Under the pieces are notes generated by a model, which worked only from the letters and a program-made list of their open reading frames with translations, searched no databases and was not told where the DNA came from. Positions 7,273 through 14,529 of a stretch of DNA of 21,996 nucleotides are shown in pieces. This DNA comes from Streptomyces sp. MMG1533. Its GTDB lineage: Bacteria > Actinomycetota > Actinomycetes > Streptomycetales > Streptomycetaceae. The position numbers and the translations under genes were made by a program. The stretch spans positions 1 through 21,996 of the forward strand of contig NZ_LGDG01000012.1 in the NCBI RefSeq assembly GCF_001279775.1, written 5' to 3'. How positions within the stretch are numbered: position 1 is the first letter of the stretch; every line of letters starts with the position of its first letter.

Positions 7273-8202
7273 ATGGATGTGGTGAGCGACGCGGTCTCGG
7301 CGGTACGCATCGGGCGTCCTTCCTCAAACCGGGTGCGGGTGAGCGGGAGCTGGTGCACGCGGCTCGCCTCGTACGACGGTGCGGGCTTCCATGTGGTGCT
7401 GGAGGGCAGCTGCTGGCTGCTGCCCGACAGTGGCTCTCCAGTCTCGCTCGGCGCGGGTGACGTGGTGCTGCTGCCGCACGGCACGGGACATGTGATCGCC
7501 GACGCCCCCGCCGATGCGACGACCGTGAAACAGGCGGTGCCGTTCGAGCGGTGGCTCGACGAGAGGGGGCCGCGCCGACCCCGAGCCACCTCCGGCGAGG
7601 TGCAGATGCTGTGCGGCAAGTACCGGCTCGACCGCAGTCGCGTACACCCGCTCATGGCGGAACTGCCGAAGGTCGTCCACCTGCCGAACCGGGTGGGCGC
7701 CCATCCCGAACTGCGCGCCGCCGTCGACCTGCTGGGCCACGAGCTGGGCGCACAAGGACCCGGCGCCTGCATCGCGGTGCCCAGCCTGCTCGACCTCCTC
7801 CTCGTCTACATGATCCGCTCCTGGGCAGCCCAGGGCACGAGCGGCACCTGGCCGACCGTACTGGGCGACCCAGTGGCGGCCGCCGCCCTACGGGCGCTGC
7901 ACTCGGACCCGGCCGCCCCGTGGACCAACGACCGCCTGGCCGTCGAGGCAGGCGTGTCCCGCGCCACCCTGGCCCGCCGCTTCACCACCCTGGTCGGCCG
8001 CCCGCCGATGGCGTACCTCACCTGGTGGCGCCTGACCTTCGCCGCCACCCTGCTCCGCGACACCCCGGACCCTCTGGCCACCATCGCTCGCCGCGTCGGC
8101 TACGGCACCCCGTACGCCCTCTCACATGCCTTCAGCCGGGAATTCGGTACTACCCCGGGGCAGTACCGAGCAGAGACAGCCGGTCGATCGGCGTCCACGT
8201 GA
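7273..8202 (+). CDS. AraC family transcriptional regulator with cupin sensor
   Basis: The 309-residue protein has an N-terminal cupin-like sensor of the AraC_binding_2/cupin_6 type (GFHVVLEGSCWLLPDSGSP, LGAGDVVLLPHGTGHVI) and a C-terminal pair of helix-turn-helix units (NDRLAVEAGVSRATLARRF, then DPLATIARRVGYGTPYALSHAF followed by REFGTTPGQYR). This is the usual layout of actinobacterial regulators that control a neighbouring enzyme gene. It probably regulates the divergent metallo-hydrolase and itself, depending on a small ligand. The ATG at 7273 lacks a clear ribosome site. Length is normal for the family, and both DNA-binding helices look intact. Confidence 0.9.
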   Translation: MDVVSDAVSAVRIGRPSSNRVRVSGSWCTRLASYDGAGFHVVLEGSCWLLPDSGSPVSLGAGDVVLLPHGTGHVIADAPADATTVKQAVPFERWLDERGPRRPRATSGEVQMLCGKYRLDRSRVHPLMAELPKVVHLPNRVGAHPELRAAVDLLGHELGAQGPGACIAVPSLLDLLLVYMIRSWAAQGTSGTWPTVLGDPVAAAALRALHSDPAAPWTNDRLAVEAGVSRATLARRFTTLVGRPPMAYLTWWRLTFAATLLRDTPDPLATIARRVGYGTPYALSHAFSREFGTTPGQYRAETAGRSAST

Positions 8203-8417
8203 GAGTCCTTGATGAACCATCACCCTTGGCACTCGCAGAAATCCAGCTCAGATTACGCGCTGGTTCGGCGATCAGCCGGGGGGCCGACTGTCACTTGCTG
8301 TGACAGGAACAGCATTCCGAGGGCACCGATTGCGCATGATGGACCGACATGGCCAGTGCTCATCTCACGCGGATTCCGGCGTTCCCGCAGGAACCAATGC
8401 GCACGAGATCGTGGAAC
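8203..8417. other. Intergenic stretch with a 7-bp inverted repeat
   Basis: No gene is supported here. CTGTCAC and GTGACAG separated by TTGCT (8288-8306) form a clean hairpin or operator about 85 bases after the AraC stop. No T run follows, so an intrinsic terminator is possible but unproven. Confidence 0.4.
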
Positions 8418-9046
8418 CTACAGAAGCCGGTCCAGCAGCGCCGCGTTCGACAGGATCACTCCGCACGGGTGCATCGCATAGCCGCGTGGCAGCGCATCCA
8501 GGCCCTCGGCGAGCTCCCACAGCGACCCGAACCGGTCGGCCCGGGCAGCGAGTTGCCGCAGCTCCGGCAGTTCGGCCGGCGCACCGCGAATATCCCGGGC
8601 CCGCAGGTGCGGGAAGCTCTTGGCGATCTCGCCGATGAGCTGGGGCGGAATCCCGAGAGCGAGGCCGGTGTCGCGCAGGGCGTGCCGGGCCCGGTAGGTC
8701 TCGGGCATACCGGTGACCGCGGTCCGCTCCCGCCCGAACCGCTCGATGATCGCGTCGTACACCTCCAGGCGCCGCTCGGACTCCACATCAAGGTCGATGT
8801 CCGGCAACGACGTACGCCGCTCGCTGAGGAACCGCTCGAACAGCAGGCGGTGTTCGAGCGGGTTGGCCGTGGCGACGAACAGCGCGTGGTTGACCATGGA
8901 GCCGGCGCCGGAGCCGCGCGCGGCGACCCGGATCCCCAGCGCCCGTGTGTCCGCGACGACCTGGGCCACGGCCAGGAAGTACCCCTCAAAACCCAGCCGA
9001 CCGATGACCTCCCCGTTGGTCCCGGCTACGGTGGGCATCGCGTATC
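8418..9046 (-). pseudogene. dnaE2: DnaE2-type DNA polymerase III alpha subunit, internal fragment
   Basis: About 205 residues of the polymerase core are readable: GRLGFEGYFLAVAQVVADTR, RVAARGSGAGSMVNHALFVA, FERFLSERRTSLPDIDLDVE, TAVTGMPETYRARHAL and GYAMHPCGVILSNAALLDRL. The PDIDLD acidic motif of C-family polymerases is present. The N-terminal PHP domain and the C-terminal fingers, OB and tail regions are absent: the frame stops right after LLDRLL at 8418, and at the other end it runs into unrelated membrane-gene DNA at about 9046. A full DnaE2 has more than 1000 residues and works in error-prone repair with ImuA/ImuB. DnaE2-type wording (VAARGSGAGS, ERTAVTGMPET) favours this over the replicative DnaE1. 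It is a remnant and probably not functional. Confidence 0.75.
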
Positions 9047-9245
9047 CGCACGGGCTGTCCAGGTCGACGGCCGTGGACGAGGCGCCAGGGCAGGCCGGTG
9101 CCTCGGCCCTCATCGGCCTTGTCGCGGCTACGGCGGTCGCGCTTCTGCCGAAGTGCGGCACCAGAGCCTTCCAGATCGACAGTGTTCCTCGCGGCCGGCT
9201 GGTTCTTCGTCGAAGCCATATCCTCTGGCCACGCGGCGTGTGCTG
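9047..9245 (+). pseudogene. Deleted second copy of the membrane protein encoded at 15497-16123
   Basis: The plus strand reads YPHGLSRSTAVDE, then APGQAGASALIGLVAATAVALLP, then in shifted frames AGWFFV-like and ILWPRGVC before a TGA. The intact membrane protein has HPHGLSRSTAAEWT, LGQAGAYALIGAVVATAIAL and HIFWPRGVW in the same order. The remnant has lost the segment between the first two motifs (about 90 residues) and carries frameshifts. It also ends where the intact copy continues for about 30 residues. Its left border is exactly where the DnaE2 remnant begins, so two broken genes meet there. The copy is diverged, so it is an old paralog or a transferred relative. Confidence 0.7.
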
Positions 9246-9248
9246 ACG

Positions 9249-9452
9249 TCAGCAACCCCGACTGGTGTCAGCCGTCGTCCCATGGGCGCAGACGTTGCGT
9301 CCCGTCTCGGCGGCGGAACGGTCAGGCTGGTCGGCCGGGGCAACGGCCGCCGTGGCTCCGAGGCCGGTGGTCGCCAGGAACCCGCAGCCGATGACCCTCA
9401 GGGGACTCGGTGCCGCGGGCTTGTGGTTGTCGCGTGGGTTGGGCCTGCTCAT
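9249..9452 (-). CDS. Possible truncated secreted peptide
   Basis: The 67-residue frame starts at ATG 9452 after a GAGAAG ribosome site. It begins MSRPNPRDNHKPAAPSPLRV, followed by a hydrophobic Ala-rich stretch (FLATTGLGATAAVAPADQP) that looks like a Sec signal with a cleavage site. Beyond it there are only about 25 residues, ending in DTSRGC. It looks like the start of a secreted enzyme whose body has been lost, the stop lying right at the junction with the membrane-gene remnant. It could also be a chance frame. Function unknown. Confidence 0.3.
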   Translation of the reverse strand: MSRPNPRDNHKPAAPSPLRVIGCGFLATTGLGATAAVAPADQPDRSAAETGRNVCAHGTTADTSRGC

Positions 9453-9549
9453 GTCCGACTTCTCGTGTTCTTCGACCGCCACTCCGGGCTGGTGGCGAGG
9501 GGCCAGGCTGGCCGGTTCAACAGGCTGAGTGAAGCTGGTTGGCCGTCGT

Positions 9550-9914
9550 GTCAACCTCTCGTAAGAACTGGGCCGACCTTCCCGCCTCAGCTACGTCCAG
9601 CCGAACGTCAGGTGTGCACCGCGCACTGGGATCGGGGGCAAACGGCCGTCGGTCTTGTCCGATCGAGGGAGGGCGGGAAGTCCTCCGGTGGCCGTGGCCG
9701 CGTCAGGGCCGGCCTCGACGGCAAGGACGTCGTGTACCTGGCTGAGCCCTGGCCGTGTCATCGCTGCGAGAGCCCTCTGGCGTGAGCGTCGTACTGCGAC
9801 CGAAAGCTGTCGCAGCCGCACGCCGTCGTGAGGTGCCTTCGCGCTTCGTGGGTGGCGTCAACCAGCGCTCGCGAAGTCCTCGGTCGGTGCGGCGAGTCCT
9901 TACGAGAACCTGAC
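9550..9914. mobile_element. MITE-like segment with inverted ends
   Basis: The left end GTCAACCTCTCGTAAGAACT (9550-9569) matches the reverse complement of 9895-9914 (GTCAGGTTCTCGTAAGGACT) in 16 of 20 bases. A third copy, GTCAGCTTCTCGTAAGAACT, lies alone at 18375-18394 and matches the right end in 18 of 20. The 365-base interval has no clear transposase. It may be a deleted IS or a non-autonomous element. No firm target duplication is visible. Confidence 0.45.
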
Positions 9915-10068
9915 GTGGCGACCCAATTCCTGCGTCGCGGCAGTCCCACGGGTAACTCTGGTCCCTGAACACAGGGTTCGACGGATGCGTCGAGAGCCGG
10001 AGGAGCCGTGAGCGAAGGGACCAAGCATCCCGGACGGCCGGCCTCGCACGACGACCGACTGGCCCCAC

Positions 10069-10097
10069 GTCGGCAGGGGCCCCTTGGCGGGGCCGAC
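10069..10097. promoter_or_regulatory. Strong GC hairpin upstream of the DUF1996 gene
   Basis: GTCGGC (10069-10074) pairs with GCCGAC (10092-10097), and inside it GGCCCC and GGGGCC flank TTGGC. It lies about 80 bases before the ATG at 10175, so it could be a leader hairpin or a terminator of something upstream. No T run follows. Confidence 0.35.
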
Positions 10098-10174
10098 AGG
10101 CAGGACATCGCTTCCTCCTGGCGTGACTCACCTCGTGAAGTGGTGTTCCACCCAGGAGAGTTCGGAGGAAATCC

Positions 10175-11686
10175 ATGGGGCGCAACTCGCGCAAACGATC
10201 GAAGACCACGGGCGGCAAGGTCATTGCCGCCGCCGCGGCTCTCACACTCGGAGCAGGCGGGCTGGTGGTCGTGAATGTGTATGCCTCCGCCCACGAGACA
10301 TCAGGCGGCAACACCGTCAAACGGTCATCTCAAGGTGGGACCGGCCAAGCCGCGGCCTCGGAAGCCTCCACCATCGACTGCCCCGACGTCGGCAGCCGGC
10401 TGCAGCAGGTGCCGGACCAGGCCAGGGCAGAGGTCGACAAGCAGCTTGCTTTGCTGGACAGCCAGATCTCCGAGGCCTATCAGAGGCTGCAGAGTTCGGC
10501 CCAGGCCATACAGCAGGACAGCAACTTCGCCAACAACGCGATCATGGGTCCCCTGAAGGACAAGCGGGTCGCGACGATCGACCGGATCGCCATCGCCATC
10601 GGCAGGGTGGGGGACAGGCCGCAGGGCATTGAGCCGCTGGCCGCCTGTACGCTGCGCGCTTCCGGCAACCAGGGCGACACCGGCGGCAATCAGAACGACG
10701 GCCAGGAGAACGGTCAGGGACAAGAACAGGGCAACGGGCAGGGGCAGCCCGCCGGTGGCGGACCGGCAGGCAACGGGCCTGTCGCCGCTGACTTCGTCGA
10801 CATCACCACGGTCCAACCCAACGTGACAGCACCCCGCGCGTCGCAGGAGGCCTCCAGGGGGACCTTCACCACCCAGTGCGGTGTGAACGAGAACAAGCTG
10901 TACAACAGCGACAACGTCATCGTCGCGCCCGGTGTGGACAACGGTGCTCATCACACGCACGACTACGTCGGCAACCAGGCGAACGACGCGTTCGCCGACA
11001 ACGACGACTTTGCGGGAGGCCAGACCACATGCCAGAACCAGGGTGACAAGTCGTCCTACTACTGGCCGGTCCTGAGGCTGCAGGACGGCACCGAGGAATT
11101 TGACGCCCAGCAACAGGGCGGCGGCGCCGAGGGCAATGCCGGCAAGATCCTCACCGCGTCGCAGGTGACCCTGGAGTATGTGGGCAACGCGAGCGGCAAG
11201 GTGGTCGCCATGCCCAAGTTCCTGCGGATCATCACCGGTGACGCCAAGGCGTTCACCAATGGCACCGCGAACGCCAACGCGGCGTGGAGCTGCACGGGCT
11301 TCGAGGACCGCCAGTTGACGGACAAGTACCCGATCTGTCCCGAGGGCAGCAGCGTGGTGCGCACATCCAAGTTCCAGAGCTGCTGGGACGGCCAGAACAC
11401 CGACAGCGCCAACCACCGCGCCCACGTCGCGTTCGCCGATCCGAACACGGGTGCGTGTCCGAGTGGCTTCAAGGCCATTCCGCAGCTCGTACAGCGTCTG
11501 GTCTACGACGTGGACGCGCCCAGCCTCAACGACAACGGCCAGTCCAGCCCGTTCTACGCGGTCGACGGCTTCCCGGAGCAGATGCACAAACCGATCACGG
11601 ACCACGGTGACTTCGTCAACGTTTTTGACGAGCAGCTGATGAACGAGATGGTCCAGTGCATCAACACCGGCCGCCAGTGCCAGTGA
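10175..11686 (+). CDS. Secreted or membrane-anchored DUF1996 protein
   Basis: The 503-residue protein starts at ATG 10175 after a GGAGG site. A basic start and a hydrophobic segment (residues 15-37, [20 protein letters not shown]) act as signal or anchor. Residues 65-165 are helical and Gln-rich ([40 protein letters not shown]). A low-complexity Gly/Asn/Gln linker follows (about 172-202). The DUF1996 domain then spans roughly 205-495, with conserved-looking [36 protein letters not shown] and [10 protein letters not shown] stretches and several cysteines. DUF1996 is known from fungi and actinobacteria; its activity is not established. The paired His segments could bind metal. A terminator-like hairpin follows at 11688. 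Confidence 0.85.
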   Translation: MGRNSRKRSKTTGGKVIAAAAALTLGAGGLVVVNVYASAHETSGGNTVKRSSQGGTGQAAASEASTIDCPDVGSRLQQVPDQARAEVDKQLALLDSQISEAYQRLQSSAQAIQQDSNFANNAIMGPLKDKRVATIDRIAIAIGRVGDRPQGIEPLAACTLRASGNQGDTGGNQNDGQENGQGQEQGNGQGQPAGGGPAGNGPVAADFVDITTVQPNVTAPRASQEASRGTFTTQCGVNENKLYNSDNVIVAPGVDNGAHHTHDYVGNQANDAFADNDDFAGGQTTCQNQGDKSSYYWPVLRLQDGTEEFDAQQQGGGAEGNAGKILTASQVTLEYVGNASGKVVAMPKFLRIITGDAKAFTNGTANANAAWSCTGFEDRQLTDKYPICPEGSSVVRTSKFQSCWDGQNTDSANHRAHVAFADPNTGACPSGFKAIPQLVQRLVYDVDAPSLNDNGQSSPFYAVDGFPEQMHKPITDHGDFVNVFDEQLMNEMVQCINTGRQCQ

Positions 11687-11687
11687 T

Positions 11688-11724
11688 GTCACCGCATTGA
11701 GCTCCTGTCCGGGCCCGCGGTGAC
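11688..11724 (+). terminator. Hairpin after the DUF1996 gene
   Basis: GTCACCGC (11688-11695) and GCGGTGAC (11717-11724) form a perfect 8-bp stem around a 21-base loop, starting directly after the stop codon. There is no U tract, which is common for high-GC actinomycete terminators. Confidence 0.5.
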
Positions 11725-11841
11725 TGCCGGGCAAACGCCCACGACTGAGACCGAGATGGGTCGGCGACAGGTGTACGCGATCCGTCGGCCCGGCGAGTTG
11801 CTTCAGCCAGATGCTCCTGGCCGGGGTCATGTCCGGCAGTT

Positions 11842-11859
11842 GGGCGCGCCGCAGCGCCC
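11842..11859 (-). terminator. Hairpin after the alpha/beta hydrolase gene
   Basis: GGGCGC and GCGCCC flank GCCGCA ten bases beyond the hydrolase stop, as expected of a terminator for the minus-strand gene. Confidence 0.45.
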
Positions 11860-11868
11860 GGCCTGGGC

Positions 11869-12675
11869 CTATGCGGCGGGGTTGAGGGCGAAGGGAAGGA
11901 TTGCTTCGGCCATCGCGACGGGATCGGTGAGATACGCGTCGTGCGCGTGGCCGGGGATCTCCACGAGGCGTCCGTTCGGCAGGGCCTGCTGCAGACGCCG
12001 GGAGGTGTCGGTGAGCCACGGCGGGCTGAGCTGCCCGACCACCAGGAGTGTCGGGGTCTCCAGGAGCGAGAACCGCTCCAGGTCGTCGCCGAAGGCGTCC
12101 ATGGCGCGGATCTCACGGGCCCAGGTGGGGGTCATCGACGCTCGTACGGACCACACGGGCTCGCGGCGGAACGCCTCGATCGCTTCCTCCGGCAGCTTCA
12201 GGAAGTTCCGCAGGCCGAGGGTCAGAGCGTGGTCGAGGAGGCCCTTTCCCACCGCCTGCTCGAACGGTGCGAGGGCTTCTCCGCCGACGGGCCCGTGCAG
12301 CGGCACGGGGGGCTCGTAGAGGATGAACCCGGCGAGAGACTGCTTGAGCGCAAGGCCCAGGGTGACGAGCCCGCCGTAGGAGTGGCCGAGCAGGATCGCG
12401 TCGGGGCCCGCGAGTTCGAGGACGGCGGCGATGTCTTCCTGCTCGCGCTCGATGCTGAAGTCGGGGCTGTCGCCGCTGGCTCCATGGCCGCGGCGGTCGA
12501 CGGCGTATGTGGTCATGTGGGGTGCGAGTACGTCGGCCAGAAGCTGCCAGTCCTGGGCGGCGCACAGGGCTCCGGGGGACACCACCAGGGGACGTCCCTG
12601 TCCGGTGACCGTGACGGCGATGACGGTGCCGTCGGCGGAGGTGACCTGCGTCTGCTGGGGGCTGATGTCGGTCAT
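11869..12675 (-). CDS. Alpha/beta fold hydrolase
   Basis: The 268-residue protein has a typical alpha/beta hydrolase order: oxyanion-side strand RPLVVSPGALCAA, YAVDRRGHGASGDSP, the nucleophile elbow LGHSYGG with Ser at about 99, and the base His in IPGHAHDAYL near the end. At the usual acid position the text is VVGQLSPPWL, with no Asp, so the acid may lie elsewhere, as in several related small hydrolases. The ATG at 12675 has AAGGAAAG just upstream; the frame continues upstream without similarity. There is no signal peptide, so it is probably cytoplasmic; substrate unknown. It is divergent from a PadR repressor gene with a palindromic operator between them, so it is very likely the regulated target. 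Confidence 0.88.
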   Translation of the reverse strand: MTDISPQQTQVTSADGTVIAVTVTGQGRPLVVSPGALCAAQDWQLLADVLAPHMTTYAVDRRGHGASGDSPDFSIEREQEDIAAVLELAGPDAILLGHSYGGLVTLGLALKQSLAGFILYEPPVPLHGPVGGEALAPFEQAVGKGLLDHALTLGLRNFLKLPEEAIEAFRREPVWSVRASMTPTWAREIRAMDAFGDDLERFSLLETPTLLVVGQLSPPWLTDTSRRLQQALPNGRLVEIPGHAHDAYLTDPVAMAEAILPFALNPAA

Positions 12676-12753
12676 GGTCTCTTTCCTTGCGGGGACGTGG
12701 CCCGGTCGTGCGGTTGCTTCACGGGGTGACCCGGAATCCGGCAGGCCCACGGT

Positions 12754-12785
12754 ACATCGATTCGATGTGTGCCTCGAATCGATGT
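12754..12785. promoter_or_regulatory. Double palindromic PadR-type operator
   Basis: ACATCGATTCGA (12754-12765) and TCGAATCGATGT (12774-12785) are perfect reverse complements separated by 8 bases. The left arm itself extends into a palindrome around a central T (ACATCGA-T-TCGATGT), and the right arm is a partial copy. PadR-family repressors bind AT-containing palindromes of this kind. The site sits 14 bases before the PadR ATG and about 80 bases before the hydrolase ATG, fitting control of both genes. Confidence 0.8.
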
Positions 12786-12799
12786 GAGAGCATGGCGTC

Positions 12800-13378
12800 A
12801 TGCTGGAACTCGCGATCCTGGGCTTCCTCGCCGACGGCCCCCTGCCCGGCCACGCGCTACGCCGCCGCGTGGCCCAGCTGTCCGGGTACACACGTCCGGT
12901 CAGCGACGGCAGCCTCTACCCGGCTATCAACCGCCTGACGAAGGCCGGCTTGCTGGAGCGGCACACCGAGCCGAGTGCGGCCGCCGCGCGGTACGTCCTG
13001 AGTCTGACCGTGGCCGGGCGCACCGAGATGCTGAAGCGACTGCGCGAGCCCGCCGAGCACGAGATCACCGACTTCACGCGGTTCTTCACGATCCTGGCGT
13101 TCCTCTCCCAACTCCCGGACGTCGCCGAGCAGCACGCGGTGCTCCGTCGGCGGCTGGAGTTTCTGGAGGCGCCGGCGAGCTTCTTCTACGACGGCGACCG
13201 CCCCCTGCGCGCGGAGGATGTCGCCGACCCCTACCGGCGCGGCATGATGCTCACCGCCCGCGCCATCAGCCGCACCGAACGTGCTTGGCTGCGTGAAGTC
13301 CTGGGTGAAGACGGCCCCGGATCCGGCGCCGCGCACCCCGGTAATGGTCCGGTTACGCTCGATGAGCGCGTGACCTGA
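12800..13378 (+). CDS. PadR family transcriptional regulator
   Basis: The 192-residue protein begins MLELAILGFLADGPLPGHAL, the standard start of PadR winged-helix regulators. Recognition-helix text SDGSLYPAINRLTKAGLLER and the wing (AARYVLSLTVAGRTEM) follow within residues 1-80. A C-terminal helical dimerisation domain fills the rest (FTRFFTILAFLSQLPDVAEQ). It is probably a repressor released by a small ligand. The divergent alpha/beta hydrolase gene and a double palindrome in the shared promoter indicate control of that gene and of itself. Length and motifs look intact. The ribosome site is weak (GAGAG). Confidence 0.9.
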   Translation: MLELAILGFLADGPLPGHALRRRVAQLSGYTRPVSDGSLYPAINRLTKAGLLERHTEPSAAAARYVLSLTVAGRTEMLKRLREPAEHEITDFTRFFTILAFLSQLPDVAEQHAVLRRRLEFLEAPASFFYDGDRPLRAEDVADPYRRGMMLTARAISRTERAWLREVLGEDGPGSGAAHPGNGPVTLDERVT

Positions 13379-13398
13379 GAGGCAACGGAGGCCTGCAC

Positions 13399-13645
13399 TT
13401 GCTTGCATCCTGGTACGACCGACAGGGCCCGGCAGCCGACGTGTTCCAGGTGGGCGAGCTACTCGACCCGCACCCCGGCCCGGGCGAGGTGCGTGTACGC
13501 GTCACCGTGTCGGGCGTCAATCCCGGGGACACCAAGAAGCGGCGCGGCTGGCTGGGTTCCTCCATGCCCTTTCCGCGTGTGATCCCGCACAGCGACGCGG
13601 CCGGTGTCGTCGACGCCACCCGGGTGGGGCAGCGGGTGCGCCCCT
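13399..13645 (+). pseudogene. MDR/quinone oxidoreductase N-terminal fragment
   Basis: From the TTG at 13399, with ACGGAGG eight bases upstream, the protein reads LLASWYDRQGPAADVFQVGE, EVRVRVTVSGVNPGDTKKR and MPFPRVIPHSDAAGVVD. This is the GroES-like N-terminus of zinc-independent quinone oxidoreductases in the medium-chain dehydrogenase superfamily. Similarity ends at about DATRVGQRV near 13640; the Rossmann domain that binds NADPH is absent. The next bases belong to an aldo/keto reductase in another frame, so the two genes were joined by a deletion. The start signals are intact, but the product would be a short non-enzymatic chain. Confidence 0.7.
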
Positions 13646-13851
13646 GGTGCCGTCCGGGACCGCCATGGCACCGCTCGCCCTGCGCTGGATCACCGACCAG
13701 CCCGGCGTGAGCGTCGTCATCCCGGGCGCCCGCACCCCCGAGCAGGCACATGGCAACGCGGCCGCCGCGGACCTGGCACCGCTGTCCGACGACGCCCTGC
13801 GGACGGTACGCGCGGTGTACGACGAGCTCATCCGCCCCAGGTGGCCCACCG
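13646..13851 (+). pseudogene. Aldo/keto reductase C-terminal fragment
   Basis: Frame 3 encodes MAPLALRWITDQPGVSVVIP, then GARTPEQAHGNAAAADLAPL, then LRTVRAVYDELIRPRW. This is the end of the aldo/keto reductase barrel, with the SVVIPGA strand and the Glu-Gln-Ala/Asn NADPH-binding helix. About 250 N-terminal residues, including the catalytic Tyr/Lys/His, are absent. The normal stop after the terminal Arg-Trp appears lost or overwritten: the frame continues over the next gene without meaning. The piece is out of frame with the oxidoreductase fragment before it. Confidence 0.7.
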
Positions 13852-14478
13852 ATGGTGACCGAGACACTCTCACCGGACGGCCTGCGGATCCGCGCCGGGC
13901 ATCACCACAAGCCCTACCGCTATTTGCTGGCCGACGGCGAACTCGACCAGCTTCTCCTGGACTTGGGGCTGCGGCGCGCGGCGAGCATCTGGGCCGGCCA
14001 GCGGGCGGTCGAGGAGAGCGCACCGCACGGTGTCTACGGGCGGCCCTGCATGGCGTTCGTCCTGATGGACCCGACCTCCGGGCCGTGGGTGCCCAACGAG
14101 CAGGCGGTCATGGCCGCCCTGGTGATCGGCGACGACGGTGCCCGGTTCCTGCCCAATGCCGCCGCCAAGGCCGGCGGCCACCGCCGCCTCGGGCGCAACT
14201 ACGGCGAGGCGGTACTCGTCGACACGCATCTGTGCGGCACGGGCCACTTCCGGTACGGCCACTCCGCCGAGGTGCGAGGGCTCATCATCGGATCCAGCGC
14301 GCAGACCACGGACCAGGACCTGTTCGAAGCGGGCGCCCTCGCCAGGGACTTCGTCGACGCCATCGCAGAACGTCATCTCGCCTGGCAGGAGAAGACCGGG
14401 CCGGGGGAGTGGCTTGGTGCGAACGACACACCTGCCGACCAGCATCGAGCCCTGGTGAGCTGTTTCCCTTCTGGCTGA
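13852..14478 (+). CDS. Conserved-looking hypothetical protein, 208 residues
   Basis: The frame starts at ATG 13852 (a GTG at 13855 is the alternative) and shows strong coding character. It reads HHHKPYRYLLADGELDQLLL, AFVLMDPTSGPWVPNEQAVM, HLCGTGHFRYGHSAEVRGLI and AQTTDQDLFEAGALARDFVD. There is no signal peptide or membrane segment. A His-rich start, a Cys in HLCGTGH and a buried-looking beta pattern suggest a compact cytoplasmic enzyme or binding protein, but I do not recognise the family. The gene sits directly behind the aldo/keto reductase remnant with no clear ribosome site, so its expression signals may have been altered by the same deletion. Confidence 0.65.
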   Translation: MVTETLSPDGLRIRAGHHHKPYRYLLADGELDQLLLDLGLRRAASIWAGQRAVEESAPHGVYGRPCMAFVLMDPTSGPWVPNEQAVMAALVIGDDGARFLPNAAAKAGGHRRLGRNYGEAVLVDTHLCGTGHFRYGHSAEVRGLIIGSSAQTTDQDLFEAGALARDFVDAIAERHLAWQEKTGPGEWLGANDTPADQHRALVSCFPSG

Positions 14479-14529
14479 CATGTCCATGACTTCAGTACGG
14501 TCACCACCGAACGGCCTGACGGAGGAAGC

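Larger units (their letters stand above)
9246..10174. other. Long region without a convincing intact gene
   Basis: This 929-base stretch holds one weak secreted-peptide candidate (9249-9452, minus), an inverted-end MITE-like segment (9550-9914) and a hairpin upstream of the DUF1996 gene (10069-10097). Other open frames have no recognisable protein pattern. Confidence 0.5.

Noticed and set aside
8349..9785. 478-codon plus-strand open frame
   Set aside because: It runs antisense to the DnaE2 remnant and then through unrelated remnants; composition is not protein-like.
9800..10150. Possible group II intron or structured RNA before the DUF1996 gene
   Set aside because: Several short helices can be drawn, but no domain V consensus or reverse transcriptase is present, so the call is not supportable.
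10325..12019. 564-codon minus-strand open frame
   Set aside because: It lies antisense to the DUF1996 gene, has no recognisable domain and is a by-product of high GC codon bias.
13647..14489. 280-codon plus-strand frame starting in the aldo/keto reductase fragment
   Set aside because: Only its first 65 or so codons resemble the reductase; the remainder is a shifted reading of the hypothetical gene at 13852-14478.
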